The notes below the pieces were generated by a model that was given only the letters and a program-made list of their open reading frames with translations, was not told the origin of the DNA and did not search any database. From assembly GCF_900206265.1 (NCBI RefSeq), contig NZ_LT907782.1, positions 248,001 through 312,000 of the forward strand: DNA of 64,000 nucleotides, in the 5' to 3' direction. This document shows positions 25,242 to 35,325 of this stretch, piece by piece. How positions within the stretch are numbered: the first letter of the stretch is position 1; the number at the start of each line of letters is the position of its first letter. Source of the DNA: Nitrosomonas ureae. GTDB lineage: Bacteria; Pseudomonadota; Gammaproteobacteria; Burkholderiales; Nitrosomonadaceae. The position numbers and the translations under genes were made by a program.

Positions 25242-27323
25242 TCAATGATCACAATAATGCTCCAGGAGAAGTTGTTGCGCAGAGCGTGGTTTCGAAGTGC
25301 CCGGTTTTGAGCGTTTATACGAACCATCACTTTGTAGCAGCCAGGCTTGTGTATTGTCGGAGAGATAACTTAATAATCCAAGTTCGATGACTGTGTCGCT
25401 GGTGCGTTTTTCTTCAATCGGAAAACAAACTTCCACTCGGTGATGCAAATTTCGTGTCATCCAGTCAGCGCTGGAACAAAATACCACTTCTTCATCATCA
25501 CCGCCATTTTGGAAATAATAAACGCGTGTATGCTCCAGAAAACGACCCACAATGGAACGGACAGTTATATTCTCTGAAACATCCTTGATACCGGGGCGCA
25601 GACAGCATATGCCACGAATGATCAGGTCGATTTTGACACCGGCTTGAGAGGCTTTATATAACGCTACAATAATTTCCGGATCAACCAAGGCGTTCATTTT
25701 AGCAATAATCCAGGCTTTTTTCCCCTCACCCGCAGCACTGATTTCCTTATCGATATAGCTTAATATCCCTTTATGCAGCGTAAAAGGTGACTGTAAAAGT
25801 TTCTTTAATTTACCCGCCCGTCCCAAACCGGTCAATTGATGAAACAATTTGTTAACATCTTCACCGATAGCTTTGTCGCAGGTCAACAATCCATAGTCGG
25901 TATACAAGCGCGCAGTTCGTGCATGATAGTTACCAGTTCCTAAATGCACATAACGCCGTAAAGTACGGCCTTCTCTTCTGACAACCAAAATCATCTTGCT
26001 GTGGGTCTTATAATTAACCACGCCATATACCACATGTGCGCCAACTTGCTGTAATTCACTGGCTAGCCCGATATTGGCTTCTTCATCGAATCTGGCTCGC
26101 AATTCAATAACTACGGTGACTTCTTTTCCTGCGCGTGCAGCTATTTTGAGTGCTTCAACAATTGCAGAATCAATTCCGGTGCGATAAAGCGTTTGCTTGA
26201 TCGAAAGCACGCCGGGGTCAACGGCTGCTTGCCGTAAAAAATCTATAACAGGTGTAAATGATTGAAATGGGTGATACAACAAAATATCACCATTGTGCAG
26301 GACATCAAAGATGTTGGTATTTTTGACTAGGCGCTTAGGAATGTTAGGTGTAAAGCCGGTAAATTTTAATTCCGGGCGGTCTACCAAGTCACAGATTGCC
26401 AATAAGCGATTCAAGTTGACCGGTCCGGTTACTCGATAAAGATCATTCTGCTGTAATTCAAATTTCTGTAACAAAAAAGAGCTGAGAGGATCCGGGCAGT
26501 TATCTGCGACTTCCAATCGCACTGCATCGCTAAATCTGCGCGAAGGTAATTCACCTTCGAGAGCGCGCAACAAATCGTCAATTTCATCATCGTCAATCAG
26601 TAAGTCGCTATTACGCGTAACTTTGAATTGATAGCAACCGATGACATTCATGCCAGGGAAAAGATCAGTGACATGTGCATGGATAATCGAAGAAAGCATC
26701 ACAAAATCATGATTCTCTTCGCTATATTTGGCTGGGATGGCCACAACTCTCGGCAATGAGCGCGGAGCTTGAACAATGGCCATGCCTGAGTCACGTCCGA
26801 AAGCATCTTTTCCTTCCAGCGAAATGATGAAATATAGATTCTTGTTAAGAACCCTGGGAAAAGGATGAGCCGGATCCAGGCCGATCGGACTTAGCACGGG
26901 CAATACTTCTTCTTTAAAATAGCGATGTATCCAACGGCTGGTTTGCAGTTTCCATTGTGCGCGACGCAGTAGTCTGATTTTATCCTTAGCCAGCGCAGGT
27001 ATGATCATGTTATTCCATACACAATATTGTTCCAGCACGAGCTGATGCGCGGTTTCACTGACGCGCGACAGTACTTCCGTCGGAGACAGGTTGTCCGGTC
27101 CCGTTTGCACCGAGCCGTATTTAATCTGCTGCTTTAATCCAGCTACACGTATCTCAAAGAATTCGTCCAGATTGGTACTGGCAATGCATAGAAACCTTAA
27201 TCTCTCTAATAGCGGAAGGGTCTCATCTTTGACTTGTTCGATCACACGGCGGTTGAATTCCAGCAGGCTCAGTTCGCGATTGATATAAAGCGCAGGGTCT
27301 TTGAGGTCAACAGTATCTATCAA
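25242..27323 (-). CDS. ppk: Polyphosphate kinase 1
   Basis: 693 residues, the usual size. It starts with TTG (no ATG fits) at MIDTVDLKDPALYINRELSLLEFNRR-like sequence; the YINRELSLLEFN motif is the family N-terminus. The catalytic C1/C2 domains have YKTHSKM (His about residue 440) and YVHLGTGNYH (His about residue 459), the two conserved histidines, one of which is phosphorylated during catalysis. It makes polyphosphate from ATP. It faces the ppx gene. Confidence 0.96.
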   Translation of the reverse strand: MIDTVDLKDPALYINRELSLLEFNRRVIEQVKDETLPLLERLRFLCIASTNLDEFFEIRVAGLKQQIKYGSVQTGPDNLSPTEVLSRVSETAHQLVLEQYCVWNNMIIPALAKDKIRLLRRAQWKLQTSRWIHRYFKEEVLPVLSPIGLDPAHPFPRVLNKNLYFIISLEGKDAFGRDSGMAIVQAPRSLPRVVAIPAKYSEENHDFVMLSSIIHAHVTDLFPGMNVIGCYQFKVTRNSDLLIDDDEIDDLLRALEGELPSRRFSDAVRLEVADNCPDPLSSFLLQKFELQQNDLYRVTGPVNLNRLLAICDLVDRPELKFTGFTPNIPKRLVKNTNIFDVLHNGDILLYHPFQSFTPVIDFLRQAAVDPGVLSIKQTLYRTGIDSAIVEALKIAARAGKEVTVVIELRARFDEEANIGLASELQQVGAHVVYGVVNYKTHSKMILVVRREGRTLRRYVHLGTGNYHARTARLYTDYGLLTCDKAIGEDVNKLFHQLTGLGRAGKLKKLLQSPFTLHKGILSYIDKEISAAGEGKKAWIIAKMNALVDPEIIVALYKASQAGVKIDLIIRGICCLRPGIKDVSENITVRSIVGRFLEHTRVYYFQNGGDDEEVVFCSSADWMTRNLHHRVEVCFPIEEKRTSDTVIELGLLSYLSDNTQAWLLQSDGSYKRSKPGTSKPRSAQQLLLEHYCDH

Positions 27324-27424
27324 TATGAATTGCTCGAGTTAATTATTGTAACTGGTCAATCGACCCCATTTAAGGAAAAAGATTAAGCGCTTAATTTTAG
27401 CTTAGTTTGTGCAAAACCGAATCG

Positions 27425-28537
27425 TTACTTCGGTGTTAGTTTTAGAAGTTTGCCGTTTTCCTCATCCGTCAGTAAATACAAGGCGCCATCTGGTCCTTGC
27501 TCTACATCGCGAAAACGTAAGGTATTGATTAATAATTTTTCTTCATTAATAATTTTTTTATTATTTGTTGATAACCGGACCAGATGTCGTCCTGCCAGTG
27601 TGCCGATAAACAAGTTGTCACGCCATCCCAGAAACTGCTTTCCAGTATAAAACACCATGCCGGAAGGTGCGATTGATGGAGTCCAATAGTGAATTGGCTC
27701 TTCAAAGCCTTGTTCCGCATGTTCATTCTTGATTGGAATGTCATTGTAATGATTGCCATAGCTGGCTTTAGGCCAACCGTAATTTTTACCTGGTTGCGGA
27801 ATATTGATTTCATCGCCGCCTTTCGGACCATGCTCATGAATCCAGAGCTCGCCGCTTTTGGGATGTATAGCAGCACCCTGAACACTGCGATGGCCATACG
27901 ACCAAATTTCCGGTTTGGCTTTTGGGTCGTTAACAAATGGATTGTCAGAAGGGACAGTTCCGTCAGGGCGGATACGGATTATTTTGCCAATATGGTTACT
28001 CAACTGCTGTGCTTCTTCCGAATAATCTCCACGATCACCCAGTGTGATAAAAAGATTCCCATCCGGTGCGAATATCAAGCGTGAACCAAAGTGTACACCG
28101 CCCTCAGTCTTCGGCCACTGGCGGAAAATTACTTGCAAGTTTTCCAGGCTACCGTTTTTTAGTTCGGCTCTGGCTACTGCGGTACTGGCTTTTGATCCTT
28201 CCGGCTCAGAGTACGATAAATAAATCAGATGGTTTTTAGAAAACCCCGGATCCAGCGCAATATCCAGCAAACCGCCTTGTTGTTGAACCAATACGGCAGG
28301 GATACCTTTGATTGGTTCGGAAACACGACCATCCGGTGTGATTATGCGCAATTGTCCAATTTTTTCTGTTACCAACAGATTACCATTCGGCATAAATGCC
28401 ATACCCCAAGGAAACTGTAAACCTTCGGCTACTAACAAGACATCAAACTCGGTTTGGATACGTTGGGCTTGTGCAACTGGCAGTAAGAGGAAACTGAAAA
28501 TCAAAAGCATAACGCTTATATTAATCTTTAGTGTCAT
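27425..28537 (-). CDS. PQQ-dependent soluble aldose sugar dehydrogenase
   Basis: 370 residues from the ATG directly before the signal peptide (TLKINISVMLLIFSF...AQA); a start 13 codons upstream would put charged residues before it. The rest is the six-bladed GSDH/YliI fold: GLQFPWGMAFMPNGNLLVTEK, GGLLDIALDPGF, SRLIFAPDGNLFITLGDRG, IWSYGHRSVQG and HEHGPKGGDEIN near PQQ and calcium sites. It should oxidise sugars in the periplasm with PQQ. No PQQ biosynthesis genes are in the window. Confidence 0.9.
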   Translation of the reverse strand: MTLKINISVMLLIFSFLLLPVAQAQRIQTEFDVLLVAEGLQFPWGMAFMPNGNLLVTEKIGQLRIITPDGRVSEPIKGIPAVLVQQQGGLLDIALDPGFSKNHLIYLSYSEPEGSKASTAVARAELKNGSLENLQVIFRQWPKTEGGVHFGSRLIFAPDGNLFITLGDRGDYSEEAQQLSNHIGKIIRIRPDGTVPSDNPFVNDPKAKPEIWSYGHRSVQGAAIHPKSGELWIHEHGPKGGDEINIPQPGKNYGWPKASYGNHYNDIPIKNEHAEQGFEEPIHYWTPSIAPSGMVFYTGKQFLGWRDNLFIGTLAGRHLVRLSTNNKKIINEEKLLINTLRFRDVEQGPDGALYLLTDEENGKLLKLTPK

Positions 28538-28633
28538 TTTATTTTTAGGTGATTGGATTGCATAATGGTCTTCCAATGTACCATTCCCGCCAATTCATCT
28601 CAACTAATCTGCTTTTTCAGTTGCAAGTGAGGA

Positions 28634-29761
28634 TCAAAATTGAAACTTTTGCAGTGCCTGGAGTATATATTCTGCAGTAGGGCGGGGAGCGAGTTGATTA
28701 TCGAACATGGCTGCATTCAAAGCGCCTAATGTTCGCGCTTGTTCCGGATTTGTTGCGAGCTGAACTGCATGCGCAACGATATCATCCGGATTTGAGTAAG
28801 AAAACTGTTCTTTCAAGTGCGGGTTTGCGATTAACAAGTCTGGGTTATTTTCCAGAGGTTCACCGATAACAGCGACCCCAAGCGCCATGGCCAAGCCAAA
28901 CTTGGAAGATAAGCAACCTGCAATACCTTGCGTATAAATAACAACCTTGGCGCGCGCCAAGGTTTCCAGATAGTTTTCTTGATCCAATCGTGGATAAAAT
29001 ACCTCAGCATATTTCTCCGGTAATGCTTTTTCGCTTGAAAAACCTGTGGCTGTGTTAAGTGAGGCTATACTGGAAAGTTTCTTGATAACCTGATACCGAT
29101 GGTTCATGACCGCTGCATGGCGGGCATTCTGACGGAAACTGGTTACAAAAAAAATGTCAATATCTTTTGCAGTCGCTCGATGAGCTAAAATTTGTTCCAA
29201 TGACTGAAAATTTTTCAGGTCGCGCAAACGAAACTTGGCATCCGTTAAATAATCCTTATAAGGTACATTATAATTAACACCGGGTCTAAATCCAAACAGC
29301 TTCGGAGTCAACAACAATCTGCGGCTAAGTGACAGGAACGACCCCGGTTTTATTGGAAAAAACTGTGAGACACTGAAAATTTTTCTACGAAAGTCCTTCA
29401 GTATGGGTGTGTACTCGATTTGATCGGGGTTATAGTTAACCTTGAAATAAACGTCAACGTTCTGTAGTAAAGGCAGATGATATCCGCCACTATGATTCGC
29501 AACGTTGACTGAATTGACATCATGCGTATCAATGCAGAAATACCATTCGTGATTTCCTTGCTGAAATTTGAAAAGTGCCATCGCAAACAATAAATGTTCC
29601 CAATCGGCATCCTGTATAGCGGGCTTCAAGCGTTTCGGAAGAGAATGTGCGATTCTGATTTGCAGTTTGCCGTTTCTTGATAATTCATCGAAGCCCTGCA
29701 GATAATAGCTTGCATAATAGGCGCGCGATGTGTCGTAGAAAGTAAGTTGCGCTTGGGTCAT
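28634..29761 (-). CDS. Glycosyltransferase-like protein
   Basis: 375 residues. I see no firm family signature. The C-terminal half looks like a GT-B donor domain: LARAKVVIYTQGIAGCLSSKFGLAMALGVAVIGEPL, then a Pro/Asn segment and DPDDIVAHAVQLATNPEQ-like helices. It is first in line downstream of an aldolase-like and a cupin gene, all leftward and 36-50 bases apart. That context suggests synthesis of a surface sugar, but substrate and product are unknown. Confidence 0.5.
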   Translation of the reverse strand: MTQAQLTFYDTSRAYYASYYLQGFDELSRNGKLQIRIAHSLPKRLKPAIQDADWEHLLFAMALFKFQQGNHEWYFCIDTHDVNSVNVANHSGGYHLPLLQNVDVYFKVNYNPDQIEYTPILKDFRRKIFSVSQFFPIKPGSFLSLSRRLLLTPKLFGFRPGVNYNVPYKDYLTDAKFRLRDLKNFQSLEQILAHRATAKDIDIFFVTSFRQNARHAAVMNHRYQVIKKLSSIASLNTATGFSSEKALPEKYAEVFYPRLDQENYLETLARAKVVIYTQGIAGCLSSKFGLAMALGVAVIGEPLENNPDLLIANPHLKEQFSYSNPDDIVAHAVQLATNPEQARTLGALNAAMFDNQLAPRPTAEYILQALQKFQF

Positions 29762-29797
29762 TTCAAATGGATAGCTAGAAAACGAATGTAAACGAAC

Positions 29798-30610
29798 TCA
29801 AACAGCCCACTCAGTAACTTTAGTGCGCAACATTGTCAAAGCGGCAGTTTGCTGATCCGCTCCGGCTTGATGCCACTGATCCAGCTTGGCGCGCGCGGTA
29901 TTGACTTCATGGGTCAGGTTCAGTGCGTGAAAATCAGGGGTATAAAATACCCGTGCAACCAGTGCACGCGTTGCGCCAAGCCGCGGATATTGAGCATAGA
30001 TTAAATCGCTGGGTATTGGCAAACGGCTATCGTTAAGTCGGCCAATGCCTGCAAAACCATAAGGCACACCCGCTTCAGATGCAATATCAGTCAGTCTATC
30101 GAGAAAGCCGGAGGTTAGCACCTCAAAATGATTGGAGAGCTTCATATCCAAATACATATCATTTAAGCCGAAGTGGATCTCACCAATACCTGGAAGCTTG
30201 ACAACTTCACGCAGACGAATAGCAGCTGCTGCCGTTTCAACCAATAAAGAGACAAAGGCACGGCCATCCACGAGTTCAATGAAAGTGGCCGCTTCTTTAA
30301 GCGTGCGAAACATTGGCAACATCAGCACGCTGACTCCTTGGTCGATCAAATAATTGATTTCATCGCGTGAGCCGGCATGAATCGGATTGATACGTGTAAA
30401 TAACGCCGACTGCGTCAATTGATCACGGATAGCCTCCAGTTCATGCATCTGATGATTAGAAATCCATGCTTTCTTGGCATCCTGGCGATGCTCTTTACCC
30501 ATTCTTTCCAGATCAAGGCCAATACGATTAATGCCGGCCGCATTGCCAGCGCGTGCCAGATCCGGATCATTGGTAAATAATGTGAGAACAAAGTCGCTGC
30601 CATAGCTCAT
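29798..30610 (-). CDS. HpcH/HpaI-like aldolase (CitE superfamily)
   Basis: 270 residues. TIM-barrel features of the HpcH/HpaI/CitE group: NRIGLDLERMGK near the start, TRINPIHAG at the Arg position, LMLPMFRTLKEA, SLLVETAAAAIRL (metal-binding Glu region) and IHFGLNDMYLDM with the second acidic residue. Members cleave or form C-C bonds with pyruvate or acyl-CoA. Here it lies between a glycosyltransferase-like and an epimerase-like gene. That is unusual for catabolic aldolases and suggests making an acidic sugar or an attached carboxylic group. Confidence 0.75.
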   Translation of the reverse strand: MSYGSDFVLTLFTNDPDLARAGNAAGINRIGLDLERMGKEHRQDAKKAWISNHQMHELEAIRDQLTQSALFTRINPIHAGSRDEINYLIDQGVSVLMLPMFRTLKEAATFIELVDGRAFVSLLVETAAAAIRLREVVKLPGIGEIHFGLNDMYLDMKLSNHFEVLTSGFLDRLTDIASEAGVPYGFAGIGRLNDSRLPIPSDLIYAQYPRLGATRALVARVFYTPDFHALNLTHEVNTARAKLDQWHQAGADQQTAALTMLRTKVTEWAV

Positions 30611-30660
30611 GGAATGAAGTCCTGGGGAAAAATTGAAAAGTCTTACGGTTTCTTTATAGA

Positions 30661-31173
30661 TTACTTGAATTGATAAGGAATTTTGTCGGTATCAGCGGGT
30701 AATCGCCATTCGTCCGGACCAGAATAAACATAAGGGTTATTAAAGTAGTTAATAAAGCTACTTTCAGAATAATCCAAATTTTGCAAACCGTGCCAGATAC
30801 CAGGAGGAATAGTGATCAACGTGGGTCTCAAGCGACTCATGTGAAAGACGTTGAGTTGTCCCTTTGTCGCTGAATCAGCGCGATCATCATACAGAACCAG
30901 TTTTATCGCTCCGTTGATCACAAAGATCGTATCTATCTGAAATTCATGCATATGCCACGCGCTGATAGCACCGGGGCGCAGTATGGCATGAATCATATGC
31001 CGTATCTGTTCCGGACCAATATCCCATTCCGGACGGTAAAGCTCTGTGGTGATACCGTTGGATGTGATGATATTGGGTGCTTCGTGTTTTTTTACTCCTG
31101 CCAGTAGGGTGTTTGTCGATTCCCCTTCTGAAGTTACCGTCTGTTGATCTTTGATTGCGTCTTTTATTAGCAT
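30661..31173 (-). CDS. RmlC-like cupin protein (sugar epimerase type)
   Basis: 170 residues with an AGGAGAG ribosome binding site. The cupin barrel resembles dTDP-4-dehydrorhamnose 3,5-epimerase: WHMHEFQIDTIFVINGAIKLVLYDDR, VFHMSRLRPTLITIPPGIWHGLQNL and FINYFNNPY. The His of WHMHE and of GIWHG are where RmlC has its base and fold residues. It is the first gene of a leftward three-gene operon with the aldolase and glycosyltransferase-like genes. Confidence 0.75.
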   Translation of the reverse strand: MLIKDAIKDQQTVTSEGESTNTLLAGVKKHEAPNIITSNGITTELYRPEWDIGPEQIRHMIHAILRPGAISAWHMHEFQIDTIFVINGAIKLVLYDDRADSATKGQLNVFHMSRLRPTLITIPPGIWHGLQNLDYSESSFINYFNNPYVYSGPDEWRLPADTDKIPYQFK

Positions 31174-31372
31174 GGTTCACTCTCCTGCAGCTTTGTCGAT
31201 AGCGAAATTGGTTTGCGATAATGGACGAGGCGGTATGCAGCGATATAATTATTATTTTTACGTACTTAAATTATACTTGATTCTTAAGTATAAGGCGCTA
31301 AGGGTTAATGGAAGTATATCAAATCGACGATGGTTATATTCCGGGAAAAGAGCTCATAAAACATGACATTTA

Positions 31373-33460
31373 CTAGAATACGACAATGCGCATCCGTATT
31401 CCGCCAAACAGATTGAGCGGTGGCCCCGGTTCGTAATAGCGACCCAGTGCTGCATTGACGCGTGTATTGGCATTATATTGCGCATCGAACAGGTTGTTGA
31501 TACCGAGAAACACTGAACCTTCGATCCAATTACGCTTCAATTCCCAGCCGAAGAGTAATTGTCCCAGATTATAGGCTGGATTGGTTGCGGTATTAATGTC
31601 ATTGACATAAAACTCACCGACCCGATGCACATGCAATTGGCCGAAGAAACCAAAAGGGTGTGAGTAACGTAGTAGTCCTTCCCACCGGTGCGTAGGGATA
31701 CCGGGAAAAACGTTACCCTTCAGGTTCATGTCGTTGACTATGTATTTTTCGAATGCAAAATCGGAGAATGTGTAACTGATTTCTCCCCGCAAACCTTGCC
31801 ATTCCGGTGTGGCGAGACGTGCCTCCACACCCATTCGCCGTGATTGCCCGGCATTCCGGAAGAATGCACGGCCGGGCGATGAAGTTAACTCAAATGGTGT
31901 GATTTCATCCCAAGTACGGATAAAAAATACTGCGGTGTCGTACTGAAATCCTGCCGTGTTGCCGCGAAAACCAAGTTCATTGCTGAGCGATGTTTGCGCA
32001 TTCAGATTCGGATTGAATCCACCTCTTCCTGCAGGATTGTTAAGTAATTCGGTCGTGGTCGGCGCTTCAAAGACGGATGCAATATGCGCATAGAGTTGCT
32101 GTTGATCGGTAAGATGGTACACAAGCCCTGCGGAACCGCTGCCTTGCGATACCGTGCGCGAGCCGGATTCATTTCCATCGCTTTTAAATCGATCTTTGAC
32201 TTGATAATGCAACCAATCCCAGCGGCCGCCAAGTACCAGATCGAGCTTATCGGCAATATTCCATTCATTGCGTACAAATGGCCCGACGCTTTGTACACGC
32301 TCGATCTGACTTAAATTTAATGCATCGCGCATGCCAAAGTTGTTATTAAAGCGCTGTCGATCATCATTTTGTATGCCGTAATCGACACCGATCAGAAAAC
32401 GGTTGGGACGGTTGAACAATTCATGATCGTTAACAAACTGCATCATCAACCCGCCCACTAGGCGATCAAATTGCACTTGCCCTCCATCGAAAAAAGGTTG
32501 ACGGCTTTGAAAATCCCGATGAAGCATGTGTGCCGTCACGGTAAATTCTTTTCCGCTAGACAGTCTGTGACGAAAACGCGCACCTATATCTTCCTGCCGG
32601 ATTTCTTCTCCAGCGTTGTATTGCACGTTCCGTGAGGAAGCTTGTCTGGGATTGTCGCGTACTTCGCTGCTGGTTAACGCGCCCGGATCTTTGGATAACG
32701 GTGAGTAAAATTCGCGAAATGCCAGCATCAAATCCGAATTGCTACTGGTTTGGAAATTCAGTTTGGCTTGTGAAGAAGTATTTTGCATTGCACTATGATT
32801 ACGCCAACCGTCTTGCTGCAAATGAGAACCAAACAGGCTGTAGCCGAAATTTCCGTTGCGGCCTCCCATGAACAGTTCAGACTTCAGATAACCATACTGA
32901 CCCAGTACCTGGCGCGGCATGATGACGAATTTTTCTTGCGGTGCTTCGCGCGTGGTGATGTCGATCAATCCCCCGGATGCATTGCCATATAACGCTGCCG
33001 AAGGACCACGTACGATATCCATGCGCTCAATCAGCGATGGATCGATCGAATCCAGTTGTGTTTGCCCATCCGGCAAGGTTTGCGGAATGCCATCCACGCG
33101 CATTTGAATGCCACGCACGCCAAATGGTGATCGTGCACCAAAGCCGCGAATCGCGATGCGTAAATCCTGCGTAAAATTAAATTGATTCTGAAAGAAAACC
33201 CCTGGGGTGCCGCGCGCAAATTCATCCAATGTCGCCCCTGGCTGAAAACTCTGCTGTGGGTCAGGTTTGATTTGCGTGATACTGTTGGGAATTAGTGCAG
33301 GTGAACGTTCACTGCGGGTGGCGGTAATGCTGATGGGATCCAGGATAACAGATGGGATGATTTTGGGTTCTTGCGCCCAGCTGGCATTCGTTAGCAGTAA
33401 TAAAACAAGTAGTACGGCTTGAAAATCAAGCAAGTATCGCGTGCGCGAAAAATAACCCAT
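31373..33460 (-). CDS. TonB-dependent outer-membrane receptor
   Basis: 695 residues. A signal peptide ends near NASWAQ. The plug domain has ISITATRSER, ATLDEFARGTPGVF, IAIRGFGARSPFGVRGIQM, IERMDIVRGPSAALYGN and GGLIDITT. The rest is a 22-strand barrel ending in the aromatic IRMRIVVF. It resembles the FecA/YncD-like branch. The ligand cannot be read from sequence. It is 3.7 kb from the NRPS sigma gene with three unrelated genes between, and I see no Fur box at its start, so it may or may not be the receptor of that cluster's product. Confidence 0.9.
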   Translation of the reverse strand: MGYFSRTRYLLDFQAVLLVLLLLTNASWAQEPKIIPSVILDPISITATRSERSPALIPNSITQIKPDPQQSFQPGATLDEFARGTPGVFFQNQFNFTQDLRIAIRGFGARSPFGVRGIQMRVDGIPQTLPDGQTQLDSIDPSLIERMDIVRGPSAALYGNASGGLIDITTREAPQEKFVIMPRQVLGQYGYLKSELFMGGRNGNFGYSLFGSHLQQDGWRNHSAMQNTSSQAKLNFQTSSNSDLMLAFREFYSPLSKDPGALTSSEVRDNPRQASSRNVQYNAGEEIRQEDIGARFRHRLSSGKEFTVTAHMLHRDFQSRQPFFDGGQVQFDRLVGGLMMQFVNDHELFNRPNRFLIGVDYGIQNDDRQRFNNNFGMRDALNLSQIERVQSVGPFVRNEWNIADKLDLVLGGRWDWLHYQVKDRFKSDGNESGSRTVSQGSGSAGLVYHLTDQQQLYAHIASVFEAPTTTELLNNPAGRGGFNPNLNAQTSLSNELGFRGNTAGFQYDTAVFFIRTWDEITPFELTSSPGRAFFRNAGQSRRMGVEARLATPEWQGLRGEISYTFSDFAFEKYIVNDMNLKGNVFPGIPTHRWEGLLRYSHPFGFFGQLHVHRVGEFYVNDINTATNPAYNLGQLLFGWELKRNWIEGSVFLGINNLFDAQYNANTRVNAALGRYYEPGPPLNLFGGIRMRIVVF

Positions 33461-33732
33461 TGAAAAATCTTAAGTGACAAATGCGATGATAAAAAGCATA
33501 CACGCAAGTGTATCACTCTACTGCTCAGCATCACATTGCGGATAGCCTATTTAACACAAGTGACAATGTCATCAGTGATCCCCTGTACGTATGCCATTGC
33601 CCGCTGATGATTATATGCATGCCTATACGAATAACTGATCATTTATTCGAGATAAGTGAAGAGATATTCGATTAGGCTTGGGTCATGCTGTAAACACAAT
33701 GAGTTCGATTACTGATCCATGATCGGTTGAAT

Positions 33733-34206
33733 TTAGTTCTGCTCGGTTTTCAGAATCTTTCCGTAGGTATCTACTTGAAGTTCAAATTTTTTCCCTTCGG
33801 ACATTATTTCCACTTCGTAACCTGTCACTGTCCCATCCGGGTTCATTACTTTCTCAGCTTCTTCAAGAGTGGCTTTTGGGTATGCTTTGGCAATGGCTTG
33901 AGCTACAGGTTCGGGCAGCGTTTCCATATCGATCGATTCTTCTTTCTGCAGAATCTCTCCATCGGCATCATACATAATTTCATATTCCCGGCCATTTTCT
34001 TTGTATTCAATTTCATAAACAGTTTTACCTTCGATCATCCCCTGCTCGAATTCTACTTCTTTGGCATTGGGATAAGACTTCTCAAAAGCTTCGAGTACAG
34101 TTTTGGGCACTTGATCTTTGCTCACTTCATTTTCGCTAGCATGCACCGGACCCAGTGCAATCCATAGCGTAGCCAGTATCATCGTAATTCGGAATTGCGT
34201 TTTCAT
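33733..34206 (-). CDS. PepSY-like periplasmic protein
   Basis: 157 residues with an AAGGAGATC ribosome binding site and a signal peptide (to about VHASE). Two tandem ~60-residue units follow: VPKTVLEAFEKSYPNAKEVEFEQG... and LPEPVAQAIAKAYPKATLEEAEKV..., each ending in a beta part with YEIEYKENGREYEI or YEVEIMSEGKKFEL. This is the PepSY-like fold of PF11396-type proteins, thought to modulate or inhibit other envelope proteins. The function here is unknown. Confidence 0.8.
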   Translation of the reverse strand: MKTQFRITMILATLWIALGPVHASENEVSKDQVPKTVLEAFEKSYPNAKEVEFEQGMIEGKTVYEIEYKENGREYEIMYDADGEILQKEESIDMETLPEPVAQAIAKAYPKATLEEAEKVMNPDGTVTGYEVEIMSEGKKFELQVDTYGKILKTEQN

Positions 34207-34521
34207 TTGATCTCCTTTGGCTGAAACCAGATAGATACAACATAAAATCTGTTATTTTTTTATTACATTTTTTCGCTTTGATCGAAAAAAAATTAATGAA
34301 AAAATTCCATTACCTTTTCTCTACTCTTTAGCAAAAAGATTGTCAATACTTCAAGTATAAGAGGTGTAAACACTTTCGGTGACAACAAGTTTGGTAAAAT
34401 TTATGATCATGAATCATGTTTTAGTAATTGCTGCGATGGTTCCTCTGTGATTTAAACATTATCATGCAGAATCAGAAATATACTATTATTCAATAATTGA
34501 TAAATTTACCGATCTGTCATA
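34207..34521. other. AT-rich intergenic stretch between divergent genes
   Basis: 315 bases with long A/T runs; no coding frame or repeat recognised. Confidence 0.5.
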
Positions 34522-35319
34522 ATGGATAGTTATCGCGAAACACCCAAAAACCGTTTTGTCTTGCTCGGGGCAAGCAATCTTACCTTATCGTTACGCTTAA
34601 CTATTCATTTAATGCAACAGCGGTTTGGTGGACCCAGCGAGATTCTAACGGCGCTTGGACATGGGCGTGCGTATGGGACATATACACAGATGCTGTGGCG
34701 CGGATTGCCGGGCATAACAAATTGTGATTTATGGCGGCAGCTGGATTCGGTTGAAATTCGTCCAACATATGCATTATTGACCGATATCGGCAATGATATT
34801 TTGTATGAATTGTCACCGCTACAGATTTTGCGGACGCTGGAATGGTGTATTAATCAATTGCAGAATCACTCGGCACAGATTGTGGTGACCAATCTACCGA
34901 TGACTTCGATTAAAAGCTTATCTGAGCGACGGTATATTTTTTTTCGTAATATTTTTTATCCGTCCTGTCAATTATCTCGAGATGAAACGATTAGTCGCGC
35001 TGAAGTAGTGCATCGCGGCTTAGTAGATATGGCGGCGCAACGGCATTTTAACCTGTATGAACAAGAACCGCATTGGTTTGGCCTGGATGGAATTCATGTG
35101 AATTATTGGCAGCGAAAAGCATATTATCAAGATATTTTGCGTCAATTTTACGATCTTGATCTTGATAGGCAACAGGATGCGAGGGAGGGCAAACAGGAAT
35201 TTTTGCTAACTTGGCAGCGGCGACCTGAATTCGCATATAAAACAGTATTGGGACGTATTTTTCACTGCCAGCAGCCCAGCGGGCAACTGGCAGACGGATC
35301 GCTCGTTTGCAAGAGTTAA
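34522..35319 (+). CDS. SGNH-hydrolase-like protein
   Basis: 265 residues without a signal peptide. The order of motifs fits the SGNH/GDSL fold: VLLGASNLTLS (block I Ser), GHGRAYG (block II Gly), LLTDIGNDIL (block III, Asn) and LDGIHVNYWQ (block V, DxxH). All four catalytic positions seem present, although block I is not the classic GDS. It may be an acyl esterase; the substrate is unknown. It is convergent with the next gene, 6 bases apart. Confidence 0.7.
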   Translation: MDSYRETPKNRFVLLGASNLTLSLRLTIHLMQQRFGGPSEILTALGHGRAYGTYTQMLWRGLPGITNCDLWRQLDSVEIRPTYALLTDIGNDILYELSPLQILRTLEWCINQLQNHSAQIVVTNLPMTSIKSLSERRYIFFRNIFYPSCQLSRDETISRAEVVHRGLVDMAAQRHFNLYEQEPHWFGLDGIHVNYWQRKAYYQDILRQFYDLDLDRQQDAREGKQEFLLTWQRRPEFAYKTVLGRIFHCQQPSGQLADGSLVCKS

Positions 35320-35325
35320 GCTCAA

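Noticed and set aside
31373-33460. TonB receptor as the dedicated receptor of the NRPS product
   Set aside because: It is outside the operon, separated by unrelated genes in mixed orientation, and no Fur box was found; proximity alone is not enough.
33498-33513. ATACAC-GCAA-GTGTAT hairpin upstream of the TonB receptor gene
   Set aside because: A six-pair stem of this kind is easily due to chance and does not match Fur or a riboswitch I recognise.
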